From assembly GCF_029016285.1 (NCBI RefSeq), contig NZ_CP091976.1:62001-126000 (forward strand): DNA of 64,000 bases, read 5' to 3'. Shown piece after piece: positions 34,211 to 43,919 of this stretch. Source of the stretch: Vibrio sp. DW001 (lineage in GTDB: Bacteria > Pseudomonadota > Gammaproteobacteria > Enterobacterales > Vibrionaceae). The notes beneath the pieces are model-generated. The model saw only the letters and a list, made by a program, of their open reading frames with translations, made no database searches and had not been told where the DNA came from. The position numbers were made by a program, and so were the translations under genes. Positions within the stretch are counted from its first letter, which is position 1; each line of letters starts with the position of its first letter.

Positions 34211-36649
34211 TTATTCACTCCCTTTAATGGGCTGTAACAGCTTCTTGATTAACGAATTGATCACAATCGCAAGTACCATAAAAGAAATCAAGGGTAGAGC
34301 TAGCCACAATGAGGGATGCAACTGACTACTGAGATCAAAGCCAAAACGCATAATACTAGCAACACTCACCTCGGCCCCAAAACTCGCCACCAAACCAGCC
34401 GTCACGGCCATTAAGCCATATTCACTCCATAGCGTGCTGGTGACTCGTTTCTTAGAGGCGCCTAAGGTTCGATAAAGACGAATTTCATCCTGTCTTTGAG
34501 AAAGACTTAATCTTAAAAGAGTAAATATGAGTAGAAGCCCGGCAACGACGCCTAAAGAAGCTAATACCGTTACAGACCAAATTAACTGAGTCAATAAACT
34601 TCTTATCTTGTTACCCATCGCACGGATATCCAACAGGCTCACTGTCGGAAACGCACGTGATAACGATTTTAATATTGAACTCTCTTGCTCGTCGACTCTA
34701 AAACTAACCATCCAAGTGGCAGGTAACGACGCCAGCACATCCGGTGTAAATATAAAGTAGAAGTTAGGTTTCATTTCCCGCCATTCAACATTACGAATAC
34801 TATTAATCGTTGCATTGACTGTTTGACTGTTGATAGTGAAGCTTAGCTCATCACCAATTTTCAGATTCAAATCAGACGCGACTTCTGATTCAACAGAGAC
34901 ACCTGTTTTTTCTGTCCATGCTCCTTCGATGATCGAATTGGGATCGGACAGTTGTTCTACCCATGTGAAGTTTAGTTCACGGCTTAACGACTCGGCCTCT
35001 TTTTTGACACGGTCATAATCTTTTGCTTCTGTGCCGTTGATACCGTTTACCCTACCTCGAATAATCGGAAAAGCCTGCGAACGCTCTATGGATTGTCCAT
35101 CTATCGTAGCCAAATATTCGTCTACTTCATAAGGCGCAATATTAATGGCAAACACATTAGGGGCGTTCTCTGGGATGGTCTGTTGCCAATCCTGCAAAAG
35201 GTCGGTTCGAACCAACCAGATAACCGCTAACAGCATTAACGACAAACCCAAAGCCCCAAATTGTAATGCACTGGCAATAGACGACCGGTTAATGCGACTG
35301 ACTGCCAATTTCATTGAAGCCGATATAGGCAACTTATTAATCACCTTGACGATCGCAATACTAATGAGCCCAAGCAAGACGAATAGGAGTACGATCCCAC
35401 CTAATACCATCCAAACCAAAGTGTTATTCTGATAAGCAACGATCATCGGAATAATCGGAACCAACACCAACAAATAACGTGACCATTTTGTCTCCTCCTT
35501 ACTCATCTGCATCACATTTACAGCAGATGTATTGATAAGCCCCAGTAATGGAATACCAAGTGCAGGAATTCCGATAAGAATACAGGTAAGGAATGCAACA
35601 AAAATAGGAGTAAGACCGTAGCTAGGTAATGGACTAGGCAGCAGATCAGTAAGTGGGATTCGCAGAAATATCTCGAGTAGATAACCAGAGAACACGCCGA
35701 AAGTGGCCCCAAGAACAAACAAAATAACGATCTGAGTGAACAACCAGCGCCTTAACCACCCTTTACTTGCACCCAAACTTTTTAACATGGCAACGGTTTT
35801 TCTTCGCCCTGCTACATAATTCTGACAAGTTAACACCAGTGTTGTCGCCGCCATAATGATCACAATGGCGACCGTCAGTGACAGGTATTGAGTTGTGCGA
35901 TCAAACATCTCGTTATTTCTTGAGCCGCTATCTTGATCTCTCCAACGATCACTCGGTGTCAGCGTTACGGCGTTTTTTGCCGCCTCTAAGCTCTCTTCAT
36001 TACCAAGCAAAAAAAGATTAAACCGAACTCGACTTCCCACCCTAAGCGCACCTGTTTTCTCTATATCAGATTCATGGATGTAAACCGTGGGCATTTGCTG
36101 AAACGGATTAAACGACAAACCCGGCTCTTGGACTATTCTACCGCTAATTACAAGATCTGCGTCACCAAGAGTGACAGTGTCACCCACGGTAACTTCAAGC
36201 AATGATAACACTCGTTCATCAAGCCACAGTTGGCCTGAACGTACTTTATTAAAGGTTTGTTTATCATCATTTAATTGCAACTCACCCCGTAATGGGTAGT
36301 TCGAATCGACCGCTTTTACCGTGACCAATTGCATCTGCTCTTCACTAAACGCCATGGTAGAAAAGCGAGTTAGCTTAGATTCACTGAGCTCTTTTTGAGC
36401 GTAAATAGTGTCAAGTAAAGGCGGTGGTATTGGATTGGACGATGAATAAACCAAATCAGCCGTCAACGCATCTTTACCCTGCTTAACCAGTACCTGCTCC
36501 ATTCGCTCTGCGAGCGCTGACAATGCGAAGACACACGCAATAATTAACGTCAATGCAATAGATATCGGCCATAACTGCCCATGGCGTATTTCTTCCAGAC
36601 TCCACTTAAATAGACGTCGGTTAAGAGAAAAACCGGTTTGGTTATCCAT
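34211..36649 (-). CDS. ybbP: ABC transporter permease, FtsX/MacB type (YbbP)
   Basis: An 812-residue inner-membrane protein (E. coli YbbP 804). It has one N-terminal membrane segment (~25-45), a large periplasmic part, and two FtsX domains of three or four segments each (~255-400 and ~690-805); GRRKTVAMLKSLGASKGWLRR and RQDEIRLYRTLGASKKRV are the coupling loops of the family, one in each. With YbbA it forms a putative lipoprotein or lysophospholipid exporter. The gene starts 2 bases after the ybbA stop. Neighbouring tesA encodes a periplasmic lysophospholipase, as in E. coli, which supports a lipid-linked role. Confidence 0.9.
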   Translation of the reverse strand: MDNQTGFSLNRRLFKWSLEEIRHGQLWPISIALTLIIACVFALSALAERMEQVLVKQGKDALTADLVYSSSNPIPPPLLDTIYAQKELSESKLTRFSTMAFSEEQMQLVTVKAVDSNYPLRGELQLNDDKQTFNKVRSGQLWLDERVLSLLEVTVGDTVTLGDADLVISGRIVQEPGLSFNPFQQMPTVYIHESDIEKTGALRVGSRVRFNLFLLGNEESLEAAKNAVTLTPSDRWRDQDSGSRNNEMFDRTTQYLSLTVAIVIIMAATTLVLTCQNYVAGRRKTVAMLKSLGASKGWLRRWLFTQIVILFVLGATFGVFSGYLLEIFLRIPLTDLLPSPLPSYGLTPIFVAFLTCILIGIPALGIPLLGLINTSAVNVMQMSKEETKWSRYLLVLVPIIPMIVAYQNNTLVWMVLGGIVLLFVLLGLISIAIVKVINKLPISASMKLAVSRINRSSIASALQFGALGLSLMLLAVIWLVRTDLLQDWQQTIPENAPNVFAINIAPYEVDEYLATIDGQSIERSQAFPIIRGRVNGINGTEAKDYDRVKKEAESLSRELNFTWVEQLSDPNSIIEGAWTEKTGVSVESEVASDLNLKIGDELSFTINSQTVNATINSIRNVEWREMKPNFYFIFTPDVLASLPATWMVSFRVDEQESSILKSLSRAFPTVSLLDIRAMGNKIRSLLTQLIWSVTVLASLGVVAGLLLIFTLLRLSLSQRQDEIRLYRTLGASKKRVTSTLWSEYGLMAVTAGLVASFGAEVSVASIMRFGFDLSSQLHPSLWLALPLISFMVLAIVINSLIKKLLQPIKGSE

Positions 36650-36651
36650 GG

Positions 36652-37323
36652 TTACTTCTCCAATTTTCCAGCTTGCATATGAAACGTTTTATCACATCGT
36701 GCAGCCAGATCGGGATCATGCGTGACTAAAACTAGCGTTGTACCGTGCTTCTGATTTAGCTCAAACAATATCTCTATAATTTTCTCTGCTGTGTGTTGGT
36801 CCAAGTTACCGGTTGGTTCATCGGCAAAAAGCACCTTGGGTTTGATCATAAAGGCACGAGCTAACGCAACACGTTGTTGTTCTCCACCCGAGAGCTGAGA
36901 AGGCAGATGATCGATTCGATTGCTTAATCCCACAGAATCGAGTAGCTCTTTTGCTCTTGTTCTGTCTTCATCCTCACCCTTGAGCAAGCAAGGCAATGTC
37001 ACGTTTTCTATCGCCGTCAAACTGGGTATAAGTAGAAAGCTTTGAAATACGAACCCCACCGAATCACTTCGAATGGCGGCTCTTTTCTCTTCATCTAAAC
37101 CGGATAATGCATGACCCATGAGATGCACATCACCGCTTGTTGGTACGTCTAAACCCGCTAATAACGTCATTAATGTCGACTTGCCAGCACCTGAAGTACC
37201 AACAATAGCCACACACTCACCTTCATTAATCTCTAAATTTACGTCTTCAAGGATTGTTAAATGCTCTTGTTTAGTAGAGACTAATTTCGTGAGCGATTCA
37301 GCTTTAATAATGGAATTTGGCAT
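36652..37323 (-). CDS. ybbA: ABC transporter ATP-binding protein YbbA (LolD-like)
   Basis: A 223-residue ATPase (E. coli 228). The ATG at 37323 gives [15 protein letters not shown] and is chosen over one at 37380, which lies inside tesA. Walker A is [10 protein letters not shown], the signature [14 protein letters not shown], Walker [13 protein letters not shown], and the switch histidine is in [15 protein letters not shown] lies upstream, inside tesA. It is cotranscribed with ybbP. Its start codon overlaps the start codon of tesA on the other strand in a single CATG. Confidence 0.93.
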   Translation of the reverse strand: MPNSIIKAESLTKLVSTKQEHLTILEDVNLEINEGECVAIVGTSGAGKSTLMTLLAGLDVPTSGDVHLMGHALSGLDEEKRAAIRSDSVGFVFQSFLLIPSLTAIENVTLPCLLKGEDEDRTRAKELLDSVGLSNRIDHLPSQLSGGEQQRVALARAFMIKPKVLFADEPTGNLDQHTAEKIIEILFELNQKHGTTLVLVTHDPDLAARCDKTFHMQAGKLEK

Positions 37324-37921
37324 GACTAGATTTATATCCTTTGTTTTTCTTATTTTTTCTTGTACTGCAAGTAGTACCACAATTTTAGTACTAGGTGATA
37401 GTTTAAGTGCTGGTTATCAAATGCCAATAGAGAGCAGTTGGCCACTCAAGCTCTCTTCAGACCTGAATGAAAGAGGTTTTGAGTACTCCGTCGTGAATGC
37501 AAGCATTTCCGGTGATACAACAGGTAATGGTCTTGATCGCCTGCCTGCTCTATTAGCACGACATAAGCCAAATTGGGTACTGATTGAATTAGGTGCCAAT
37601 GACGGGCTTAGAGGGTTCCATCCACGTATAGTGACAAAAAATTTGCAACAGATTATTTCTATGAGCCAACAAGCGTCCGCAAATGTCGCTTTAATGCAGA
37701 TTCAAGTCCCTCCAAATTACGGACAAAGATACAGTCAAGCATTCGCCGATATCTATCCAAATCTAGCGGATGAATACCAAATCCCATTACTGCCTTTCTT
37801 TTTAGAGCAAATAATATTGAAAGAAGAGTGGATGAAAGAGGATGGGCTTCACCCTAAAGAGGTAGCTCAACCATGGATCTCTAACTTTGTTGCGGACAAC
37901 TTAGCACTATATCTCGATTAG
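37322..37921 (+). CDS. tesA: Acyl-CoA thioesterase I / lysophospholipase L1
   Basis: A 199-residue periplasmic SGNH hydrolase (E. coli TesA 208). The start at ATG 37322 gives a signal peptide [18 protein letters not shown]; a methionine four codons earlier (37310) is possible. All four SGNH blocks are present: GDSLSAGYQ with nucleophile S27, a glycine in block II (SGDTTGNGLDRL), GANDGLRG, and DGLHP with the catalytic aspartate and histidine. It hydrolyses thioesters and lysophospholipids. GGA lies 8 bases before the start, within the ybbA coding region. Confidence 0.95.
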   Translation: MTRFISFVFLIFSCTASSTTILVLGDSLSAGYQMPIESSWPLKLSSDLNERGFEYSVVNASISGDTTGNGLDRLPALLARHKPNWVLIELGANDGLRGFHPRIVTKNLQQIISMSQQASANVALMQIQVPPNYGQRYSQAFADIYPNLADEYQIPLLPFFLEQIILKEEWMKEDGLHPKEVAQPWISNFVADNLALYLD

Positions 37922-38008
37922 TCACCAAATATTGCCCTAGCGCAAAACTATACGCTTAACGTACTTATATATTAAAGCTCGTGATTATCAAATTGAGACT
38001 GCGAACGA

Positions 38009-39205
38009 ATGATAATAGAGCCCCTAATTAAAGGCGTTGTGGCAAAAACCGCTCATCCTGAAGGATGTAAGCATGCCGTCCAACAACAGATAGACTTCGT
38101 AAAATCCAACATAAAAACAACCAAAGGTCCAAAGCGAGTACTTATCCTAGGTGCTTCTTCTGGCTTTGGCCTCTCCGCTCGAATAGCGGCGACCTTTGGT
38201 GGTAGTGAAGCGGATACAATTGGTGTTTCATTTGAACGAGGCCCTTCTGAAAAGGGAACGGGATCAGCCGGTTGGTACAACAACATCTACTTTTCCCAAC
38301 AGGCTGAAGCTGAAGGCCGAACGGCTATTAACATCGTAGGCGATGCGTTTTCACAAGAAGTTCGAACCCAAGTTATAGAAGCCATTGAAACCTATTTTGA
38401 AGGTGAAGTTGATCTCGTTATCTATAGCCTGGCAACCGGTGTCAGGCCAAAACCATCCGGTGAAGGCATGTGGCGCTCAGCGATAAAAACTGTCGGCGAA
38501 AGCGCAACGGGGGCCACTATTATTCTCGAAGATGATAGCTGGCAAGAAACCACCGTAGAACCCGCAACCGAAGAAGAGATCGACGCTACCATCAAGGTAA
38601 TGGGTGGTGCTGATTGGGAATCGTGGATCGATACCCTCATTAATTCTGATTCTATCGCCCAAGGGGGCAAAACCATTGCCTTTTCTTATATTGGCCCTGA
38701 ACTTACCTACCCGATTTACCACGAAGGAACATTAGGCCGAGCAAAGGTCGACCTACATCAAACTAGCCATGCACTAAACTTAAAACTGGCAAAAATTGGT
38801 GGCGGCGCGTATGCCACGGTTTGTAAAGCCTTGGTGACCAAAGCGAGTGTATTCATTCCTGCTTTTACTCCCTATATTTTGGCGCTGTATAAAGTGATGA
38901 AAACCAAAGGTACACATGAAACCTGCATTCATCAAATGCATAGATTATTCAGTGATAAACTCTATGCCGATATCGTACCTGTTGATGGGCAGAGGCTGCT
39001 TCGATTAGATGAATATGAGCTTGATCCAAATGTTCAACAACAGGTCAAAGCCATCATGAATACGATGAATGCAGATAATTTTAGACACGTTGGTGACTAC
39101 CAAGGATACAAGGACGAATTCTTAAAACTCAATGGATTTGGATTTGACACTGTTGACTACAATGAGTTTTTCGATATAGAGCAACTAAAAAAATTAAAAC
39201 CTTAG
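38009..39205 (+). CDS. fabV: Enoyl-[acyl-carrier-protein] reductase FabV
   Basis: A 398-residue short-chain-dehydrogenase-like reductase that completes each cycle of fatty acid elongation with NADH. FabV is the triclosan-tolerant enoyl reductase first found in V. cholerae. Seen here: LILGASSGFGLSARIAATFG for the cofactor, GWYNNIYF, YSLATGVR and the catalytic YHEGTLGRAK, a tyrosine and lysine separated by eight residues as is specific to FabV. The length fits the family (~400). It lies 87 bases after tesA with a weak ribosome site; a terminator follows. Confidence 0.96.
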   Translation: MIIEPLIKGVVAKTAHPEGCKHAVQQQIDFVKSNIKTTKGPKRVLILGASSGFGLSARIAATFGGSEADTIGVSFERGPSEKGTGSAGWYNNIYFSQQAEAEGRTAINIVGDAFSQEVRTQVIEAIETYFEGEVDLVIYSLATGVRPKPSGEGMWRSAIKTVGESATGATIILEDDSWQETTVEPATEEEIDATIKVMGGADWESWIDTLINSDSIAQGGKTIAFSYIGPELTYPIYHEGTLGRAKVDLHQTSHALNLKLAKIGGGAYATVCKALVTKASVFIPAFTPYILALYKVMKTKGTHETCIHQMHRLFSDKLYADIVPVDGQRLLRLDEYELDPNVQQQVKAIMNTMNADNFRHVGDYQGYKDEFLKLNGFGFDTVDYNEFFDIEQLKKLKP

Positions 39206-39251
39206 TAAATTGATGAAAAATCAAACAAAGTGACTCACTTTTAATACTGAT

Positions 39252-39270
39252 CCCTCCTAATGGAGGGTTT
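39252..39270 (+). terminator. Terminator after fabV
   Basis: CCCTCC-TAAT-GGAGGG forms a 6-base-pair GC-rich stem followed by TTT, 46 bases after the fabV stop. Confidence 0.6.
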
Positions 39271-39313
39271 GGTATATCAATAGTTTAAATCTACCATATA
39301 CTTAGAAAACAAT

Positions 39314-39330
39314 GCCTAAAGGAGTTAGGC
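39314..39330 (+). promoter_or_regulatory. Small hairpin in the leader of the EAL gene
   Basis: GCCTAA-AGGAG-TTAGGC is a perfect 6-base-pair stem with AGGAG in its loop, 37 bases before the start codon. The AGGAG is too far from the ATG to serve it, and no T-run follows. It might be a protein or small-RNA target; this is only a structural observation. Confidence 0.3.
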
Positions 39331-39367
39331 TCTCATCCCCATCAATTAAGCACATGGAAAGGTGCAC

Positions 39368-41218
39368 ATGACGAAACTGAAAACAGAAACGCTCACGCTA
39401 TCCAGTAATATATTGGAGAACCTTCAACATATCGTCGATCTGCTTAGTGACATTACCAAAGTCGAATACGCTGGCGTTGTTCAGTATAACAAACCAATCA
39501 ACGAACTCTGTTGTAACCTCCTAGCGAAATCACCTAACATCAAACCGTTAATTTTTTCTTTATACTCAGTCTTGTTCGAGTCTACAACCTCAGATTTTTC
39601 TACCCAGGCCCGTAGTCATTTATCCGGGCGTATCACTCTAAACGACAGCACACCGTTTTATTCGGCTTACCTATTGTTGTGGCCAGATGGCGCGTTATTT
39701 GGTGCCCTTGTTATCGTCGATAAAAATAAACAGAAACACAATTCAGATGCATTCAAACTGCTTTCTAGTTTCAGAGAATCCATTAACGCTCAATTAAAAA
39801 CCGTTTATCAGTATGAAAAATTGTCGATATTGACCCATCGTCTCAAACTTAGAGGGGATAATAAAACGCAGAATATTGCGAGTCTAAATTTCACGCTCAG
39901 CCAAGAGATAGATAAACGAAAGGCGGCAGAACAAGAAGTGGTTTATCACAAAAATCACGATATTGGCACAGGGTTTCTCAACCAAATATCGTTATTTGAG
40001 CACACCAAAAGGCTAATAACTCAAGCCATACATGATCGCGAGAGTGTTGTCGTCGTCCACATCACATTTTCAAATGGTAGAAAGCTTCAAGAGCGATATG
40101 GCGAAAATGCTTTAAACAGTTTATTGGTGGCATTTCGTGAGCGAATAGGTCGAATAGACTGCGAAGACTCAGTAACGGCTAGAACCAGTAGCTCTAATTT
40201 TATTGTCGCAATAAGGACCAAATCTTTAACACCCTTTGTCGATAACTTTTGTTACCGATGCTTAGAAATCTGTCATTCCGATTTTTCAATCGATAATGAT
40301 ACAGTCCATCTACATGGCTTTATTGGCGTGTCGACCAGTATCGATACTCAAAAGGCACAGGATCTAATCTATTTTGCTAACGAAGCGGCATTCTCAAGCA
40401 AAGATACTGGTCAGAAATATAGCTACTATTCTGAAACACGTACCGAACAGAGAGCACATACCAACGAGATCGAAAGCTACCTACTACAAGCCGTACGCAA
40501 TAATGATTTAAAACTCTATTACCAACCTAAGGTAGAACTGAAATCTGGAAACTGGATTGGTGCAGAAGCCTTAATTCGATGGAATCATCCTGTTTTAGGT
40601 ACCGTTTCAAACGAAAACCTTATACAGCTAGCCGAACAAAATGGACTGATCTTTGAAGTGGGTAACTTTGTATTACGCTCTGCTATTGAGAGTGCAAGTG
40701 AATGGTTAACAAGCGGTAATGACTTCAAAATAGCGGTTAATGTTTCAGCCGTGCAATTAAAGAATGTCGATTTTGCCGATCACGTACAACATTTGTTAGA
40801 AACGTATCAATTTCCGGCGAACAAATTAGAGATAGAGTTGACGGAAAGTTCTTTAATTTCAGATGAATACCTAGCCAAGAAAACCCTCTATGCACTTAGC
40901 AAACTAGGCGTGACACTGTCACTTGATGATTTTGGAACTGGCTGCGCTTCATTCAGTTACCTTAAAAACTATCCCTTTAATAGCCTAAAAATTGACAAAA
41001 GTTTTGTGCAAAACCTAACTCGAAACCCTAATGACAAAGAGATTGTACGATCTATCGTTCAGATCGCTAAAAAGCTTAAACTAGAGGTCACTATCGAAGG
41101 TATAGAAAACCTGGATCAAGAGCGTTTTGTATTGAACGAAGGCTGCGATTTTGCGCAAGGATATTTGTACGGCAAAGCGATGACTGGCGATGAATTTAAG
41201 CAATGCATAGCTAAGTGA
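39368..41218 (+). CDS. Cyclic di-GMP phosphodiesterase with degenerate GGDEF (GAF-like/GGDEF/EAL)
   Basis: A 616-residue cytosolic protein. The ATG at 39368 follows GGAAAGG by 5 bases; a GTG two codons earlier overlaps that site. Residues ~1-150 look like a GAF-type sensor, ~165-195 a coiled coil, ~195-365 a GGDEF fold whose signature is TSSSNF, so no cyclase activity is expected. Residues ~375-615 form an intact EAL domain: AEALIRW, NVSAVQL, ELTESSL, DDFGTG, KIDKSFV, EGIEN and QGYLYGK all stand at the catalytic and metal positions. It should hydrolyse c-di-GMP to pGpG, opposing the three cyclases of this window. Confidence 0.9.
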   Translation: MTKLKTETLTLSSNILENLQHIVDLLSDITKVEYAGVVQYNKPINELCCNLLAKSPNIKPLIFSLYSVLFESTTSDFSTQARSHLSGRITLNDSTPFYSAYLLLWPDGALFGALVIVDKNKQKHNSDAFKLLSSFRESINAQLKTVYQYEKLSILTHRLKLRGDNKTQNIASLNFTLSQEIDKRKAAEQEVVYHKNHDIGTGFLNQISLFEHTKRLITQAIHDRESVVVVHITFSNGRKLQERYGENALNSLLVAFRERIGRIDCEDSVTARTSSSNFIVAIRTKSLTPFVDNFCYRCLEICHSDFSIDNDTVHLHGFIGVSTSIDTQKAQDLIYFANEAAFSSKDTGQKYSYYSETRTEQRAHTNEIESYLLQAVRNNDLKLYYQPKVELKSGNWIGAEALIRWNHPVLGTVSNENLIQLAEQNGLIFEVGNFVLRSAIESASEWLTSGNDFKIAVNVSAVQLKNVDFADHVQHLLETYQFPANKLEIELTESSLISDEYLAKKTLYALSKLGVTLSLDDFGTGCASFSYLKNYPFNSLKIDKSFVQNLTRNPNDKEIVRSIVQIAKKLKLEVTIEGIENLDQERFVLNEGCDFAQGYLYGKAMTGDEFKQCIAK

Positions 41219-41323
41219 CATTTACACTAGCTATCTCGTTACACGTTACCTATAATTCCCAACCACTATAATTATTAGCATACTCAATTCACGGTACGGC
41301 TAATTTATCAAGCATTTGGCGTT

Positions 41324-42976
41324 ATGGATCAACTAGTAGCAAAACTTAAAAAACTCGAAAAACAGAATTTTCGTGCCTACCACTCTATTAAAGGCCAATA
41401 TTCTTTTGACGACTATACCCTATATATTGACCATGTTCAGGGTGATCCATATGCATCATCGTCTCGATTTAGAGCGGTCAGACCTTGGTCGATGACTGGT
41501 CTACTTTGGCTAAGAGAACAATCGAGTTCTTTTCAAGCTGCAGCACGAGATTTTATCGCCCGTAGTTTTTCCTATTTTGCAGCACAAGAGAATGCTATCT
41601 CTATCGCGTTAACAGGACAAACGGTACTAGACAGTACCTCGGTACTTTTTACCGATGAGGGTATTGAACTAAGATTTAGAATCAACCTCCCTGCTGAAGG
41701 CCGTAGCATTCTGGCCAAAAAAGCCTTGAATATCATTACCTTCCATTTACCGAAGTACATTCGAAAGTCCACCATTGAAAGAGAGCTAGACAAAGAAGCG
41801 CTTATCAGACATTGCCAGTGCAATGAAGATCAAGATTTTCTGCGTACGCAACTTGAAGCAAACAACCTGATTGCTTTCATTGAAAACGACAGTTTGTTGC
41901 CACGCCAAGCAGGTAATAGTGACTTACCAATGAAAGACGCCATCAGATTTAAAGCGCCCTCATCGCTGCGGGTTGAACTACAAACCGTTAACCGAGGTAC
42001 TATCTCAGGTATGGGTATTCCAAAAGGAATCACCTTGATAGTTGGTGGTGGGTTCCATGGTAAATCAACACTTCTCAATGCCATAGAACGCTCTATTTAT
42101 AATCATATTCCTGGAGATGGTCGTGAAGGCATCGTTAGCGATAGCAATGCAATGAAGATCAAGGCAGAAGACGGTCGATGTGTACATGCGCTTAACCTCT
42201 CCAATTATATAAATCACCTACCGATGGGCAAGGACACGACTGATTTTTCTACGCAAGATGCATCAGGTTCAACCTCACAAGCAGCATGGTTACAAGAATC
42301 TATTGAAGCGGGTGCCACGTCGATTCTCATTGACGAGGATACGTCAGCGACTAACTTCATGATTCGAGACGAACGTATGCAAGCGTTGGTTAACAAAGGT
42401 GATGAACCTATAACACCGTTAGTGGATAGAATTAGCCAATTGAAGGAGACACTTGACGTCTCTACCATGATAGTTATGGGTGGCTCTGGTGATTACTTAG
42501 ATCATGCAGATACGGTCATACAGATGCACGACTATCAAGCCGTCGACGTTACCGCTAAAGCAAAGCAGGTCGTAAAGTTGCATCCAAGCCAACGAATTCA
42601 AGAAACCAATCAGCAACTCGGTCAGTTCCCTTCTCGATCGTTAAGTTTAACAACGCTGCAAAAAATATTAAGTGACGGGAAATTTCGAGTATCCGCGAAA
42701 GGGAAAGACGCGTTGCGATTTGGTAAAGAGTTCATCGATATTTCGGCGTTAGAACAGATCGAAAGTTCTAGTCAGATTAACGCCATTGGTTGGGTTTGGT
42801 TTCAACTAGCTCAAAAGCCAGGTTGGGCAAACGCACCGCTGCAAGAAATTGACCAACTACTCCAAGATAATTGGCATCAATCTATGCCTAGTTACGGCGA
42901 TCTTGCCAAACCAAGGACGTTAGAAGTCAGTGCAACACTAAACAGGTTGCGCAAAGCAAACTTCCAACCAAGATAA
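41324..42976 (+). CDS. Predicted ATPase of the ABC class (PF09818 type)
   Basis: A 550-residue soluble protein of the family annotated 'predicted ATPase of the ABC class'. The P-loop VGGGFHGKSTLLNAIERS is near residue 240, preceded by a long N-terminal region (YHSIKGQYSFDDYTLYIDHVQGDPYASSSR-type, in pieces). ATSILIDEDTSATNFM near residue 330 is the Walker B block, and MIVMGGSGDYLDHADTVI resembles the switch region. No membrane partner is nearby, so transport is unlikely; a nucleic-acid or ribosome-linked role has been suspected for ABC-class soluble ATPases, but none is established here. Its ribosome site is weak. Confidence 0.8.
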   Translation: MDQLVAKLKKLEKQNFRAYHSIKGQYSFDDYTLYIDHVQGDPYASSSRFRAVRPWSMTGLLWLREQSSSFQAAARDFIARSFSYFAAQENAISIALTGQTVLDSTSVLFTDEGIELRFRINLPAEGRSILAKKALNIITFHLPKYIRKSTIERELDKEALIRHCQCNEDQDFLRTQLEANNLIAFIENDSLLPRQAGNSDLPMKDAIRFKAPSSLRVELQTVNRGTISGMGIPKGITLIVGGGFHGKSTLLNAIERSIYNHIPGDGREGIVSDSNAMKIKAEDGRCVHALNLSNYINHLPMGKDTTDFSTQDASGSTSQAAWLQESIEAGATSILIDEDTSATNFMIRDERMQALVNKGDEPITPLVDRISQLKETLDVSTMIVMGGSGDYLDHADTVIQMHDYQAVDVTAKAKQVVKLHPSQRIQETNQQLGQFPSRSLSLTTLQKILSDGKFRVSAKGKDALRFGKEFIDISALEQIESSSQINAIGWVWFQLAQKPGWANAPLQEIDQLLQDNWHQSMPSYGDLAKPRTLEVSATLNRLRKANFQPR

Positions 42977-43022
42977 CTAGAAACAACCTGCGTTCCGTTA
43001 GTTGAGGAGCGTCGTTGATTTC

Positions 43023-43049
43023 CATTGGTCTCCTCTCAGGGGACCAATG
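43023..43049. other. Long hairpin after the ABC-class ATPase gene
   Basis: CATTGGTC plus TCC pairs with GGG plus GACCAATG around TCTCA, giving 11 pairs (one G-T), 47 bases after the stop. There is no T-run, so it may be an RNA end-stabilising structure or a protein site. The rest of 42977-43270 shows nothing recognisable. Confidence 0.45.
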
Positions 43050-43270
43050 TCGTATATTCACAATAAAATCCACGCAATGCTCTGATTTTATTATCTTTCT
43101 ACTATGACAACACACCAACCAGAGCTAACTTTCTTATCTCAGCCAAAGCGATGTTTAAGCGTACATCGGAAATATTTAATGGATAGATCGAATCGCGTTC
43201 GATATTATCTTGGGTGTTCAATAGAATCGATTTATTTCAATGGTTAGATTAAGCGGTGGTTAAACAAACA

Positions 43271-43861
43271 ATGGATAAAGTAAACAACAGCAAAGTAACC
43301 CTTTGGATACTGCTCACTTTTTACGGTTTAATATTCGCTTTTTCAGCCTTTGAACCCAGTTCACGATCAGTATGGATAGCGGAAATAATTCCTGTCGTAC
43401 TTATTCTTGCCGGTATTTTGGTTATTTCTAGACGCTTTGCGTTTAGTTCAACCGCGTACCTTTTCATGTTCATTTGGCTCTGTTTACACACTATTGGTGC
43501 AAAATACACCTTTGCAGAGGTACCATTTGACTGGTTTAACAATCTGATTGATTCTGATCGCAATAACTTTGACCGTGTCGCGCATTTTTCGATTGGCTTT
43601 TTTGCCTACCCTATTGCTGAATATCTTTATAAAAATCAGTACTGCAATAAATGGATAGCAGGGTTATTCGGTCTGTTTGCACTCATGAGTACTGCAGCAG
43701 GATATGAAATTATTGAATGGTGGTACGCTGAACTTGCTGGTGGTGACGATGGTATTGCATTCCTAGGTTCGCAGGGGGATATTTGGGACGCTCAAAAGGA
43801 TATGCTTTGTGACACACTTGGTGCACTGTTTTCCTTGACTGTTTTTACGATTCGTAAATAG
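43271..43861 (+). CDS. DUF2238-type inner-membrane protein (YjdF-like)
   Basis: A 196-residue membrane protein with about six segments. The ATG at 43271 gives MDKVNNSKVTLWILL; a GTG at 43256 is in frame but has no ribosome site. Conserved polar positions of the family are present: TIGAKYTFAEVPFDW, DRVAHFSIGFFAYP, GYEIIEWWYA and the C-terminal GDIWDAQKDMLCDTLGALF. Function is unknown. It converges with the lipoprotein protease gene, with a hairpin between them. Confidence 0.8.
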   Translation: MDKVNNSKVTLWILLTFYGLIFAFSAFEPSSRSVWIAEIIPVVLILAGILVISRRFAFSSTAYLFMFIWLCLHTIGAKYTFAEVPFDWFNNLIDSDRNNFDRVAHFSIGFFAYPIAEYLYKNQYCNKWIAGLFGLFALMSTAAGYEIIEWWYAELAGGDDGIAFLGSQGDIWDAQKDMLCDTLGALFSLTVFTIRK

Positions 43862-43872
43862 TTGAAAGTATC

Positions 43873-43903
43873 GCTGCAACGCCAGTTTTATTGACGTTGC
43901 AGC
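43873..43903. terminator. Hairpin between convergent genes
   Basis: GCTGCAACG and CGTTGCAGC are perfect 9-base arms with a 13-base loop, placed midway between the opposing stops at 43861 and 43920. T-runs are lacking, but position favours a shared transcription end. Confidence 0.55.
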
Positions 43904-43919
43904 AATACCGAGTTCTTAG

